Of a DNA stretch of 64,000 nucleotides, positions 44,995 to 56,543 are shown in pieces. Position 1 is the stretch's first letter, and every line of letters starts with the position of its first letter. The stretch comes from Pollenia angustigena (Eukaryota > Arthropoda > Insecta > Diptera > Polleniidae), in contig OV884056.1 in NCBI GenBank assembly GCA_930367215.1, forward strand, positions 236,211,127 to 236,275,126, written 5' to 3'. The position numbers and the translations under genes are program-made. A model generated the notes under the pieces. It saw nothing but the letters and a program-made list of their open reading frames with translations, was not told where the DNA came from and did no database searches.

Positions 44995-45950
44995 TTAAGA
45001 TAAACGTAAGCTTTTTCTTGAGCCACTGCGGCCTTTTGATGTGCCTCCAACTGTTGAAGATGATGTTGAGCTATTTGATTTAGTATCTCGTGTTTCACGT
45101 TCAAGCTTATGACCTAATTCACAACCATTCGACATAAATTCTCTAATATTTTGACATTCCTGCTGAAACTGTAAAATAGTTTTAAAAGAAGCCGAAGAGG
45201 TTTTTGTTATCATTAGAGCATTTTGGCACATCAATAAAATGTCTTTCTGCAGTTCATACACAGAACGTATGATCCCAGTTTCAATATTTTTCTTTATAGT
45301 TAAAAAATCTATAGATCTAAGACATATTTCATCTAATTTCGGAGCCGCTGATTCATCATTCAGTAGCCTCTGAAATGTGGCAGAATATTTACTTGAATAT
45401 AAGACATTGAAAATACTGAGAAGAGACTTTTTGGAAGTTTTTAAGTCGCGTTCCTCACGATCACTGGATGCAGGAGAATTTGGTATACTGTCAATAACTG
45501 GTGTGGATGAATAGCGCCTCCTAGAGCGTTGATTTGTTGCGGAGTGATCACTGTGTGTTGTGGCTTCATCGTCAATCATGGGACTTTCCGAACGATCGCG
45601 ATCTCGTAGTTTACGGAGTGCTGTTGGCCTTGGTGTCAAATTACCACTGGCCGAGCTAATAGTTGGTGTTGCCATTAGTTGTATCGGAGGATTAGGCAGT
45701 TCATCATCAGTCTTTGTCTCATGAGGACTTTTACGTTGCCCTCTGCTCGTGTGTTTTTCATCTTTACGTGTTTGTACACTAATGTCGGTGGATGAAGAAT
45801 TTTCATCGGTGTCCGCTAAGGATAAAGAAGGTGGAGGCTGTATTTTCGGCATGGCTAATGGTTCCAGAGTATCATGGGTCTGAGATTCTAACGGTGCTAT
45901 AGAGGAATGTTGTTGTCCGTTATTGTCGGTTTCTAGGAAATTCGAGGAAA
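44995..45950 (-). CDS. Brd8: BRD8-like protein, last exon with bromodomain
   Basis: The acceptor CTCTTTGTAG precedes 45950; its first two bases complete a codon begun by the upstream exon (phase 1), and the frame runs to the stop at 44995-44997. After a serine- and charge-rich linker comes a bromodomain-like helical bundle, about 45430-45130: LLSIFNVLYSSKYSATFQRL, CLRSIDFLTIKKNIETG, IIRSVYELQKDILLMCQNAL. The IKKNIE.G.IRS..E.Q.DI.LM.QNA pattern is diagnostic of BRD8, a subunit of the Tip60/NuA4 chromatin acetyltransferase complex. The residues after QNA read LMITKT where acetyl-lysine-binding bromodomains have an invariant Tyr-Asn, so the key asparagine seems absent. A basic, Ser-rich tail follows. 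Confidence 0.88.
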
Positions 45951-46038
45951 CTACAAAGAGGAAAATATAAATATTTTGTTCTGACTTTTTTATAGTTCAC
46001 TGAAATATTTAACAAAAACTAAAAAAATATACACTTAC

Positions 46039-47626
46039 CATTATTTTCGTTTTCTTCTTTTGTCTCTATATTAATTTCCTGTTGTCTCTCGTCTTTTGTT
46101 TCATCTTTTTCAATTTTTAAAACATTTTCCTTTGTAATATCTTCAAAAGAAGGAGTTATAAAAATGTCATCCTTCCGTTCATTAAGATCTGCGGCTTTAG
46201 TTGCCTCATTATCTGCATTTAATGTGTCTTGTTTGAATGTCTCATTTTCATCTAACATTTCCTGCTTAATAACCAGACTATTATTGGAACTAATATCATT
46301 TGCAGGTTCTACTTGATCTAGTTCGTTTTTTAAATTTGCAGACTCCACCTGATCTTTTAAAAAATGCTCCTCATTTGAGGATTCATTAATATTCAAACGT
46401 TCCTTGGAGGATTCCAATGAAGCCACAGCGGCCAGGGGAATGTTATCATTAGAATCATCGCTTGATATTATTTCAACTTTTTTTTCTAAAGTTTCCAATT
46501 TATTATCTACAGATTTTTGTGCTGTTATTGATTTTTCCTCCACTCTAGTATTAAGATTTTCACCGGGAGTTTCATTGCCTAAATGTTTTATATCATCCGT
46601 TTGATCAGTAAAATTTTCATCTAGTTTTTGCTCCAGGTCAATGTTATCATCGAGCGGAATCTCTTCATCTACACCCTTAAGGAAATCAACTTCTTCATCA
46701 ATAACATCTGACACATCAATGCCCAACTCTTCTATGTTGCCAATATTCTTAAAGACCTCCAAAAGCTGCTGCTCTTCATTTGGATCAGTTTCATCTATAT
46801 TAGTCACTTGTGTATTATAATTTGCATCAATTTTTGCTGCTGTTAAATCCTCCTCAATATCCATGGGAACAGATTCATTATTGTAATCATTATGTGCCGT
46901 GTTACCAACCGATTTTGAAGTAGCAGGGGAAATAGGTTCAGTATTTTTAGATTCTGCTGGCATTTGTCCGGCCGTTTTATTTTTCTCTAACAACATTGAC
47001 AGGGTAGGAGCAGATTGAGAGGGACTCAATAAATTCTGGGCTACAGATGCTTGAATGGAAATTGAATCTAAAGGTGGCCCACTGATGGGTCTTGTCAACA
47101 ACTGCACAGCTTCATCATGTGAGGGAATTAGAGCTGGTTGGTTTTGATTGGGTATGGAACCACCGGTCAAGAGAGTAGTTATGGTAGGGGCGGTGTTGCG
47201 TACAGAAGGGGATGTTACTACAATGCTTGCAGCTGGGGTGCCTGTTGTTGGTGATTTTAGTAGGGACGATAAAAGGGGAGATGTACCAGTTTGAATTTGT
47301 CCCGTGTTATTGTTTCCTGCCAATAAAATTGGTTTTCCTAAACCAATAATTTCTTCTACATCCATATCGACTGCTGTAGTATCTGTGCAGGATTTTAGAG
47401 AATTTGTTGAAGAAGAGGAACTATGTGTATTTGTTCCGGTACGCCAACTTCTTTGTAATTCTTGTTTCTTCAACTCTCGTTCACGCAATTGGTTTTCCAA
47501 TTTCATTTCTTCTATTCTTTGCATCTCCTGATCCTTTTCCAATTCTTTCCACATTTGCAGCAGATTTTCGTCACTTATTTGTCCACTTTGAATGGCTTTG
47601 ATTTCATTATACAATTTTGAATATTC
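46039..47626 (-). CDS. Brd8: BRD8-like protein, internal exon (coiled coil and acidic region)
   Basis: The exon starts at 47626 after a TTTTTTATTCAG acceptor, at a codon boundary, and ends at 46039 before GTAAGT. With the last exon it gives 2544 nt, 847 codons plus stop, in frame. It begins EYSKLYNEIKAIQSGQISDE and then LWKELEKDQEMQRIEEMKL-like heptads, matching the BRD8 coiled coil that follows the SANT-like N-terminus. The middle (TSPLLSSLLKSPTTG, QNLLSPSQSAPTLSMLLEKN) is Ser/Pro/Thr-rich; the rest is strongly acidic with short repeats of Glu, Asp and Asn and many Lys. The N-terminal exon with the SANT-like domain was not found upstream in the window. Nuclear localisation is expected. Confidence 0.85.
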
Positions 47627-48462
47627 CTGAATAAAAAAGGGAAAGAAGAGATAATGTAAAAGCCGTTATATGAAAGCTGTTGTCAATTTATTAAAAAGAT
47701 CGTCGTGTTAAAAAAATCTATCAAAAAATAACTTTAGAAAAATTATTTAAGTTCGGCTAATGGCCAAAATTCGACAATAAATTTTTTTGTTAATATGAAA
47801 AAAACATAATTCATCTAAGTATATATGAATTTATTTGTTTCGAGCATTTATTTTTTCCTTCAAAGTGGATCGATTTGGCGAGGGACCAACCTCCGGTTCA
47901 TATTTTATCTTCTACGTGAGTTAATTTAATTTTGTAAGTTCAGTAAAAAAAAAAAAAAAAGTATCAAAAAGTCTCCTTTATATATTGTCATCCACTCAGG
48001 ACGTTGTACGTTTAATTTTATGTTTTTATGTCTAATATTAACGAAAATTAATCAAAGTACCAGAAATAGAACGAAAAGTACAAAAAGCTCCCCTTACATG
48101 TTCTTATTCACCCAGTTTAATTTATAATTTTATCTTTATATGTAGGTCGAATATTAGCGAAAACTCAAAAAGTTCCAGATGAAAAACAAAAAAAAACCAG
48201 AATTTTTTTATCTTATAGGTTATTACTCACTCAGGATCCTACACCTATAATATTATGTTTCTAAGTTCTATATTATAGAAAATTTAAAAATTATCACATG
48301 AAGCACAGAAAAGTAAAAAAAAAAAGAAATTTAGTTTCCCATATTTCCCCTTTTTTTTCCCCATAGAGGTTCGGTTGACAAACAAAGGTCTGATTTATAT
48401 AGTCGAAATATTCGAAAACCGGTTTCTGAAAAATGTCGAATAATCGAATCGACTTTTTATTA
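47627..48462 (-). other. BRD8-like upstream intron start, AT-rich
   Basis: No exon recognised. A series of loosely repeated blocks (CACTCAGGA, ACAAAAAG, TATTA.CGAAAA) at about 47990-48310 suggests a decayed tandem repeat. Confidence 0.4.
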
Positions 48463-50152
48463 TCTATTATAAAAAAATAAGTCGGGTTTTCCTTCCTGAC
48501 GCTATAACTCCAGAACGCACAAACCGATTTCGACGGTTTTGCATTCGTTGGAAAGGTCTCGGGCTCCGTGAGGTTTATAGCATATAAAATTGTTCCCCGC
48601 CCACTTTTACGCCCACTTTTTTCGATTTACCTAAAATCAGAGAACGGCTCCATCGATTTGTCTAATTTTTCTTTTAAATGTTCGTATCAATGTATTTTAA
48701 GTTTTCATCGAAAGAAAAATTTACCATGCCTACTTTTACGCCCACTTTTTCTATTAAGCACATAACTTGAGGATGGCTTGACCGATTTCTTCTTTAAAGT
48801 GATCGCCATGGCCCAACTTAGGTTTATACGGCAAGAACATTTTGTCCCGCCCACTTTGCACGATTTACCTAAAATCCGAAAACGGCTCCATAGATTTGAC
48901 TAATTTTTCTTTCAAATGTTCGTATTATTCCATTTTAAGTTTTCATCGAAAGAAAAATTTACCACGCCTACTTTTACGCCTACTACGAAACAATCAAAGC
49001 CGATTTGGAGGTACGATGATTTGTTGGCAGGTGATTTTTGGCAAACACTTCCAGTGATACCACGATCAACGCCCGTCGATGAATTAAATGCATGTTTTAA
49101 GTCGTCTGCTTTGTGGAAACACGTTAGGAAGCTCAAATTGACTCTGAAAATGCGGGTCGAGCTGCAAAACAATCAATTTCGAGACGTATTTTCCAAACAA
49201 TTGCTGGACATAGGAAACGACAAAATCCCGGTGGATATTTCAATTTCTGCCGGTTCACCGAATCAAATTCCGAACTCATCCTAAAGGTGTTTTCAAACAT
49301 TACACAAAATTACAGAAATCATGATTTGTTGAGCGAACGTGCTATATTAGCTACGTTCATGTCGACGAACTGAATTTTAAGATTCAAAGTGAAATCGCTG
49401 GCAAATTGGAGACGTACAAATCGGTAGATTCCATTACTTCTTAGAACGATGTCGTCACCTATCCAATCTAACTCTCTGGGATTACCCGGATTACCTCCTC
49501 ATAAATTCAAACTAAAAGATGGATCGGTAATCATAATGTTACGAAATATAAACCAACCACGTCTTTGTAATGGCACCCGACTTACGGTAAAAAAAACTGA
49601 TGAATAACTTCATCGAAGCAACAATGCTTAAAGGAAAGTACAAGGGAGAAAATGTTTTGATACCTCGGATCCCAATGATTCCAACCGACATGGCATTCAA
49701 TTTTAACGCTTGCAGTCAGTTTCCAGTAAGTCAACCAGACAACCAAACAAAAAATGTTGTATTTTACAAAGCATTCAATTAAAAAAATTATGATATCCTA
49801 GCAAAGCAACCGAATAAGTTTTACTTTTTTTTACTGTTTACCTGAATATTGATCTTATCAACTAAAATGTAATTACTATAAGATTCACAGCATATATATA
49901 CAAACATATGTATTTTCAAATCAAATGTAAATCATATATATGTATATGAACAACATTTTAATTTAAAAATACTTTTTTCCTATTTTTAACGGATTTTAAA
50001 AATCGAACGCAAACATTTTTTCTAATTGGGACAGAACAACGTCTGTCGAGCCAGCTACAAAAAAAATTTTTCTTCATCTTTTAATCACCAAACGAAATGT
50101 TACATAAAACGAAGCCATCTGTTGGCGAAACGGAGTTCGCCGGGTTTGCTAG
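48463..50152 (+). mobile_element. Helitron with degraded helicase, canonical 3' hairpin
   Basis: It starts TCTATTATAAAAAAATAAG after an A and ends GGGTTTGCTAG before a T, as Helitrons do (5' TC, 3' CTRR, A/T target). A perfect 6-bp stem, GGCGAA and TTCGCC with loop ACGGAG (50124-50141), lies 11 bp from the 3' end. The 5' part has two diverged copies of a CACGATTTACCTAAAATC-type segment. Helicase coding remnants occupy 48985-49790. Confidence 0.85.
48985..49790 (+). pseudogene. Helitron helicase C-terminal remnant
   Basis: Encoded fragments RYDDLLAGDFWQTLPVIPRS, LNACFKSSALWKHVRKLKL, MRVELQNNQFRDVFSKQLLD and later [27 protein letters not shown] and IPRIPMIPTDMAFNFN are the PIF1-like helicase of the Helitron Rep-Hel protein, from around motif II to the C-terminus. 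Stops and frameshifts break it near 49285, 49350 and 49440. The Rep nuclease domain and helicase motif I are missing, so the element is non-autonomous. Confidence 0.85.
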
Positions 50153-50463
50153 TTTAAAATAAATTTTTATTTATTTATTTTGCATTTGTGTTAGTAACAA
50201 TTTTGAACGCTTATAACTCTGAAATTATTGAACAGATTTAAATAAAATATACATTGTGCACTTCTTTGAGTAAATACCTCTTAAATGGTGTATATTTTGT
50301 TCAAATCAGTTGACATACAGAGGAGGAAAGTGTTCTTAACTGTTTTGCCTTAGCCGATTTATATATAGATACTTTATATATCCTTTGTAAAAAAAATTCT
50401 ACACTAAAAATAATCCATGTGAAATTTCGTCTGCTCATTATTGGTTTCTCGTTTACATACATC

Positions 50464-50582
50464 CCAATTATGAATTAAAATTCCCCGGGAATCTTTTCTC
50501 TTCTCCCATTTTTCGTATGTTAACTCAATTGTAAAAATGGGAGAAGGGAGAAAACTCCCGTGGAATTTTTATTCATAATTGG
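50464..50582. mobile_element. 119-bp palindromic MITE
   Basis: CCAATTATGAATTAAAATTCC is mirrored by GGAATTTTTATTCATAATTGG, with CTTCTCCCATTTTT against AAAAATGGGAGAAG in the centre. Confidence 0.7.
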
Positions 50583-50724
50583 TCTGATAAAGTTTTCTGG
50601 AAATAAACTTGATAGAATTTTCTTGTATTTTCACCACTGCTTCCGGAATATGTTTTGAAGAAAAATGTGAATTTTTTGTGAACTTTCATGCAAGAAGTTA
50701 GAAAATATATAATAGTATTTTATT

Positions 50725-51149
50725 GAGCCAATTTAGACTAGACTAATTTTTAGTCGGATTAACTTTTGTTCTTTCCAAACTACACTGGATTAATTATTCT
50801 GGCATAAAATTGTATACGTACACGCAGCTTTGTATGTGCTAGTATTTTTTTGTTTATTTTTAACTTTTAATTCTTTTATTAATTTTAAAGTTTGTTGGCG
50901 TGACCAACCACCCTCTGTTTTTATATTCATGTTTACACGACGGCGAACAACTAACGATTAAAATCGCTCTGCAAAAAAGAAAACACTGAACCTGTTTTTT
51001 CATAAGTGTGTATGTATTGGTTTTGTTCTGCTAATGCGGGGTTGAAGCTGGATTAAAAATTATGCCAGCCAAAAACGACTCTCTTCACCTCTTTCGCCTA
51101 CAAACTGTCGTTTTCTGCCAGAACAATTAGTCTAGTCTAAATTGGCTCA
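50725..51149. mobile_element. 425-bp MITE, GAGCCAATTTAGACTAG ends
   Basis: GAGCCAATTTAGACTAGACT and AGTCTAGTCTAAATTGGCTC are perfect inverted ends, flanked by ATT on both sides. Confidence 0.8.
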
Positions 51150-52431
51150 TTGAATGTACAAATTATTGTTTTGTGCCGCAAACGCCACTTTTCTACACTT
51201 ACTTTTTAAAAAGGCAAGAAAATCAAGAGTAAAATTTATTAAGGGAAATCACGATGGGTAGTGCAAAGTGTGGAAACGATGAAAATGTGTGCAAAAATAC
51301 ACACATTTGCACAACAACAAAATGTACGTATTTGCAATTTGCTCTTTTTTACTTCGATTGCACTAAAAAACCATGAGCAAAGTTATGGCGATTTCTTTTC
51401 TGAGAAAAATGTTACATCGTCCCCTCAATAAAACAATAGTGTATACGCATGTACACCATTATTTTTTTATTGCATATTTAGAATCTCCATCATTGATTTT
51501 ATGTCTGGTCAAAATATCGTCAAATTCTACTTCCAAAAAGTCGGTCAAAATGTCGTTGGAAAAAATAGTTTATAATTTCTTGTTCAAAATTTTCCTTCAA
51601 TAAGTGTGTAAGCTCATATGCGCTATTTTACTTGAAATTGCCACTCCAAAATTGTTAAAAGAATAATAGTGTATACGCATTATACTCCATTTTAGTCTGT
51701 AGAAAAAAAATTCAATTTATGAAAACTTTAACTCATAAAATAGCTTATAATAATATACACTATTGTTTGAGAAATAGTTTCATTCCGATCATCGAAAGCT
51801 GCATGATCTCCAAAATTTGTGCCAGAAGAATGTAATTCCTCGTGGCTCGCAGTCATTTTTCTTTAACTTACAAGGTGGAAAGAAGCGAAATTGTTAAGAT
51901 GAGCCAGATGTAGCAGAGGAAGAGAAAGACGAATGAACTTCTAGTTATTTTTGATTTACGCAATGTATACCTTAATTTCTCATAATTTTTTTTAAATTAA
52001 CCCAAATTGGAATGTAATGAATATGTGCCATTGAATCTATGAATTAATCACTGTTATATAATGTTACAAATTGATATTTTTGAGATCAAATATTTTAATA
52101 AAAATGCTGTAAAATTATTGAATAAAACAGCGTATACCATACAAAATAAACAAAAAAAAAATATACATATAAAAAATAAAATAGCCTATATGGAGGACTT
52201 GCACTTTGAATGACATAATTATGGTCTTAAAGGATGCGAAGAATAAAAAAAATTGGTCAATTTAAAGACAAGAAACGGTATAATGTATTCGTCGAAAAAT
52301 CAAGTATGAAGAATTTTTATTTACCGCGATAATGAGGTTTAAATAGACATCCGATTTGACAAAAACTTTAAGCACGATTTTCTCAAAACCCCAAAAAAAA
52401 TTATACACTATTGTTTTATTAAGGGGACGAC

Positions 52432-53856
52432 TAGGGTTTTTTCCCGGGACTTCCTGTCCCGGGAATTCCCGGGAATTTCAATAATTATATTTCCCGCTTT
52501 CCCGGGATTTTTCATGCGGGATCCCGGGAAATAAAAAATTCCTCATAGTTTAAGAAAACAGCTATTTATACTTTGAAATTTAGTTTTGGGTTGTCGATTA
52601 GATCAATAACAAGAAGTGAGTACATACGTAAATCAATGTCTCCTGATGCAATAAATCTACTTAAAGCAGAATAGGCAGTGCAACAGTTGATAATTAATAA
52701 ATTTAGTGAAGTGAAAAGTTAATAAAGAACATTAATTCAAAATAAGATACAGGTAGTAAAGTTTATTTGTCCATGGACAAGTCTTTAAAATAGTCATATC
52801 TACAAAAACAAATGAACTTGGCAAAATGCGATTAAAGTTTTCAAAATGTACCGATTTAAAGATATATTTTGCTATAACTTCGGTTCAGTTTGAGATAAAA
52901 TACGAGAAGGTATAAAGGAACACTTTGCTTAAAAAACTTACAATTTTTGATTTTTTGAGATATGACTATGTTGCAATGAAGGAGCGATATGTTTATTAGG
53001 TGATAAACACAAATTTTTTTCAATTTGTGTTGGTTAATATACCCTTGAAGTGCGGGGAAACCGAAATAAAAAAAAATTTGGAAACTCGTGTAAGATACTA
53101 CAACATACAATTTGAAAAACACATTGTCCTAAAGATTACAGATAGACCTAATGAAATGAAAAGGTTTGTAAGAGGTTGATGCTATATTTTGCATGAACCT
53201 TGACATACATTTGACTGATATAGACGTTGTTTATAAAAAAATGCTTCTTATTGTGAATCAAAAGCCTTCTACAACGGTGCACTTTAACCTATTTATCCAA
53301 CTTCGGTAAAAAAAAATGAACGAAATTTTTCGGAAACATGGTAATTAGTAAATAAAATAATCAATATACTTTTTGACGACTTACTAAGCGCTTTGAGTAT
53401 GTCAGAAAGTTATTTCCTAAGCCGTTAAAAAATGTTAATATATTTATTTAAAATATTTTATCTATTTTATGAATTAACTTTTTGATCTCATATCTTGAGT
53501 ACCTCAATTTGTGTTTGTTTTTATTATTGTGTTATGAATTAAATTGTTATGTTTATCTTAATTTTTTATCTTGTATCTAGACCATGATAATAATAATACG
53601 GAATTCACCTATAAAATCGTAAGGTAATAATAATTCAAGTTCCTCTTTTAATCTTCATTTAATTTTGTAGTATTTAAGGATTTCTTTTATTTACTTTGTA
53701 AACAAGTTACCTTACGTTTTTTTATAAAAGTTTGTTTTATTTAAAAACAAATTTACTGTGTATTATTTATATGGAGCGGGATCCCGGGATCCCGGGAAAT
53801 TTAAAAAAATTTCCCGCTTTCCCGGGAATCGAAAAACTCCGGGAAAAAAAACTCTA
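52432..53856. mobile_element. 1.4-kb hAT-type element, TCCCGGGAA subterminal repeats
   Basis: TAGGGTTTTTTCCCGGGA and GGGAAAAAAAACTCTA are inverted ends with perfect GGGACGAC duplications (52424-52431 and 53857-53864). TTCCCGCTTTCCCGGGA recurs near both ends. The interior is non-coding. Confidence 0.85.
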
Positions 53857-53993
53857 GGGACGACATGTTCTACATTTGTTTGTTGTTTTGTACAAAAAAT
53901 ACAACTGTTGCAAACATTTTCAAGTTCTTTTGTGAATATGTTGATGAAAAACATGCAAAACAAGTTCCATATTTTACCCTTACTTTTACTTAA

Positions 53994-54319
53994 CCACGGG
54001 TCTCCACGTAGCAATATTTATTGCGGCAAACGTCAAATTTGATTGCTCCATAAAATTTGCGACGTATAGACCGCATATTGCCATGAGTGGCAATCCATTG
54101 CGCAATAATTGCTCTTTATATTGCTTGAGCAATTATTGCTTAGCATTCTGCTGTAAAATGAGTTGTTATTTATCTGACATTTCATTTCTCTGTACGCTTG
54201 TTTATGGCAAAGCAATTTCACGTGTTCTCCTGCAATATAGTCAGCAATTATTGCTCCATTGTTCTGCCGACGTTATTGCTTGTACTTATCAATAAAAATT
54301 GCTACGTGGAGACCCAGCG
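53994..54319. mobile_element. 326-bp TAA-flanked MITE with GCAATAATTGC repeats
   Basis: GGGTCTCCACGTAGCAAT near the left end and ATTGCTACGTGGAGACCC near the right are inverted, flanked by TAA. Short GCAATAATTGCTC motifs recur at least five times inside. Confidence 0.85.
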
Positions 54320-54553
54320 TAAGGTTTTCATACTGCCCTTTTCTACAACTTTGGTACTTACTACTTTGTTGGTACAACAAATGTTCTATTTTGTTTGTCA
54401 TAATTCATACCGCTCATAAGTTTGTAAAAAATTTGTTTTAAAACAAAATATAAAATTATTAACACATTAAAATCAAAAAAAGTCTATTTATATTATAATC
54501 GTTTTAATTTTTATAAGCCATAAGTGATGTTAATATTTGTTTCCAACCCGTAA

Positions 54554-54695
54554 CATAGCGTCTTCACCTGACAATTTTTTGTCATACCAAACGTCAAAGT
54601 CTTTATAAAAAAAACTCGAAAATTTTAGTCAGCGTTTTTTTAATATGAAGTTTGACGTTTGGTATGACAAAAAATTGTCAGGTGAAGACACTACG
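54554..54695. mobile_element. 142-bp MITE, second copy of the 6562 family
   Basis: CATAGCGTCTTCACCTGACA and TGTCAGGTGAAGACACTACG are inverted ends with TAA on both sides; nearly identical to 6562-6702. Confidence 0.88.
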
Positions 54696-54894
54696 TAATA
54701 GCCAAGGCGAATTAACTCCAGGTAAGCTCAACTCGTCAGCCGTTCATCAGCTGTATCCACGGCGAATTAAAAAAATGGTGAAACGTCAAAATATTGTTTT
54801 GTTTCTATACTGAAATTTGACAACAAGTCAGAAAATTGCAAAAACAAAATACATGGAGTGAATTCGCCTTGTTTTGTAGTTGTAAAGTTGCACT

Positions 54895-55606
54895 CAAGGT
54901 ATATTTACACAAGGTAAACTCGTTGGCCCATATGTTTTTCAGCTGTTTACCCCATTTGGAACCCTAGTGTCAAAAGTTATTTATGTTGGTTTCGTTGGTT
55001 CCTTGTGTTTGTTTACATACTTATGGTTAGTGCGCGCCATTTTGAATTAAAAAAGTGTAAAATTGTGAAAAACATTTTATTTTTGTGAAATTTTAATTCT
55101 TGTGATTACTAAGCAAACAAAATACATTTAAATGCATTATTTTTTGCAATAATACTTTATTTTAATGCTTGAGAATGCACAATATATTAAAAATTGTTTC
55201 AGCTTATTATTCTGAACTGCACGTGTTGTTTTTTTTTCAATTTGTGTTTTTATTTTAAAGGCACATTCAAGGTATATTTATAGCAGGTAGCCGCGAGATT
55301 ACAACAATTGTACAATAAAACAAACAACAGGGCTTTTTATTGTTGTTTTGTGATACGAACTGTCAAATAGAAAAGCGGTTGAAAAAAGACAAAAAACTTT
55401 GTTTTTGCTCAGTTTGTATCGCAAAACAAGCAAATAAAAAATAACCAGCTGGCTTTCCGAGACTACCTGCTATAAATATACCTTGGGCACATTGTTGCGT
55501 TTTTTTTTTGACACCATGGTTCCAAATACAAAAACAATTTGGCGTGTTGTTTTTGTCTTGTTGTACTTATTGTAGCAACGAGTTTACCTTGTGTAAATAT
55601 ACCTTG
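54895..55606. mobile_element. Middle CAAGG MITE, 8-bp TSD
   Basis: CAAGGTATATTTACACAAGG with TAAACTCGTTG is mirrored exactly by CAACGAGTTTA and CCTTGTGTAAATATACCTTG; GTTGCACT is duplicated (54887-54894, 55607-55614). Confidence 0.92.
55268..55485. mobile_element. Inner CAAGG MITE, 8-bp TSD
   Basis: CAAGGTATATTTATAGCAGG and CCTGCTATAAATATACCTTG are perfect inverted ends; GGCACATT is duplicated exactly (55260-55267, 55486-55493). The youngest of the nest. Confidence 0.92.
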
Positions 55607-56019
55607 GTTGCACTTACCTGTTATAACTTCGCCTTGGTAATAGCTTTAAAAATCGCTCATTAAGTACATTAATGATAAAAGTGTAATAGTTGTAAATAAA
55701 AGCACTAATTGTGTTCTATCGAAATTGCACCACATGTAACACTTCGAGTGATTACAGGTAACATTAGAAAATGTTCAATGTATATACTGTAAGATATTTT
55801 TCTCAGAAAAGAAATCGCCATTAGGGCTAGATTACACTATTATACTTTGTATTAATACATGTCAAAAACTCAAGTAATATGACAAAGTGTGATAGTGTAA
55901 ATGCAATGTGTCACGAAAATGACAAGTATTATGAAAAAAGTTTGAAATCCCATACGACTTCATTGTTTTTTGAAAAGTTTCTAACCCTGTGGCCACACGT
56001 TCAAGTTGTTCTTGATAGT

Positions 56020-56330
56020 CTTTTATTTATTTTATTTATTTTATTTATTTTATTTATTTTATTTATTTTATTTATTTTATTTATTTATTTATTAAAAATG
56101 GATGCCGCAAGCCCGTAGGGCCTAGTTGGCTAGTCTACAATGAGATCGAGAGTAAAATTAAGAACTTAAATTATAATTACTAAATGTAATTCATATAATA
56201 ATTTCACTTAACAATAATACTTAATCTAAAAAATATTGGTATTTACACACACCTATTGCAATAAAAAATTTCGGGAAGAAAGCTGTGGCAAAACTGAGGT
56301 AGCCCATAAGATAGCAACAATATAAAATAT
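56020..56330 (-). repeat. LINE 3' end remnant with (ATAAA)n tail
   Basis: 56020-56095 is a (TTTTATTTA)n microsatellite. On the minus strand it forms the tail after GGCCCTACGGGCTTGCGGCA (56103-56124), an arrangement like the 3' UTR and tail of a jockey-type LINE. The body beyond is short and non-coding. Confidence 0.5.
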
Positions 56331-56543
56331 AAAAAATTTAATGATATTTATTCTACACTCATTAATGTTCAAATAAGTTAAAATTAAATTGTGTTTATTA
56401 TTCAGCGATAAATACTGGGTATACTCAAGAACTTTAATAAAATTGTCATTACAACTTTCATTCGCAATGAAAGTAGATGAGTAACATCATTAGTGAGTGA
56501 ATAAGTTATAAAAATAACAGATACGAAAAAAAAAAAATATATA

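Larger units (their letters stand above)
54703..55636. mobile_element. Outer CAAGG MITE of a nested set, 8-bp TSD
   Basis: CAAGGCGAATT at the left and AACTTCGCCTTG at the right, with CAGGTAAG further in on both arms, are flanked by perfect GTAATAGC repeats (54695-54702 and 55637-55644). A related inverted end, GAGTGAATTCGCCTTG, also occurs at 54856-54871. Contains 54895-55606. Confidence 0.85.
51386..55820. mobile_element. TTA-flanked element (GGCGATTTCTTTTCTGAG ends) full of insertions
   Basis: TGGCGATTTCTTTTCTGAGA and TCTCAGAAAAGAAATCGCCA are perfect inverted ends with TTA duplicated (51383-51385, 55821-55823). The family is shared with 11670-12163. An inner inverted motif, TCCCCTCAATAAAACAATAG against CTATTGTTTTATTAAGGGGA, is also present. 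Later insertions are at 52432-53856, 53994-54319, 54554-54695 and 54703-55636. No transposase seen in the remaining 1.6 kb. Confidence 0.65.

Noticed and set aside
46404..47601. Plus-strand open frames opposite the BRD8-like exon
   Set aside because: Antisense shadows of the acidic coding exon; composition explained by the real gene.
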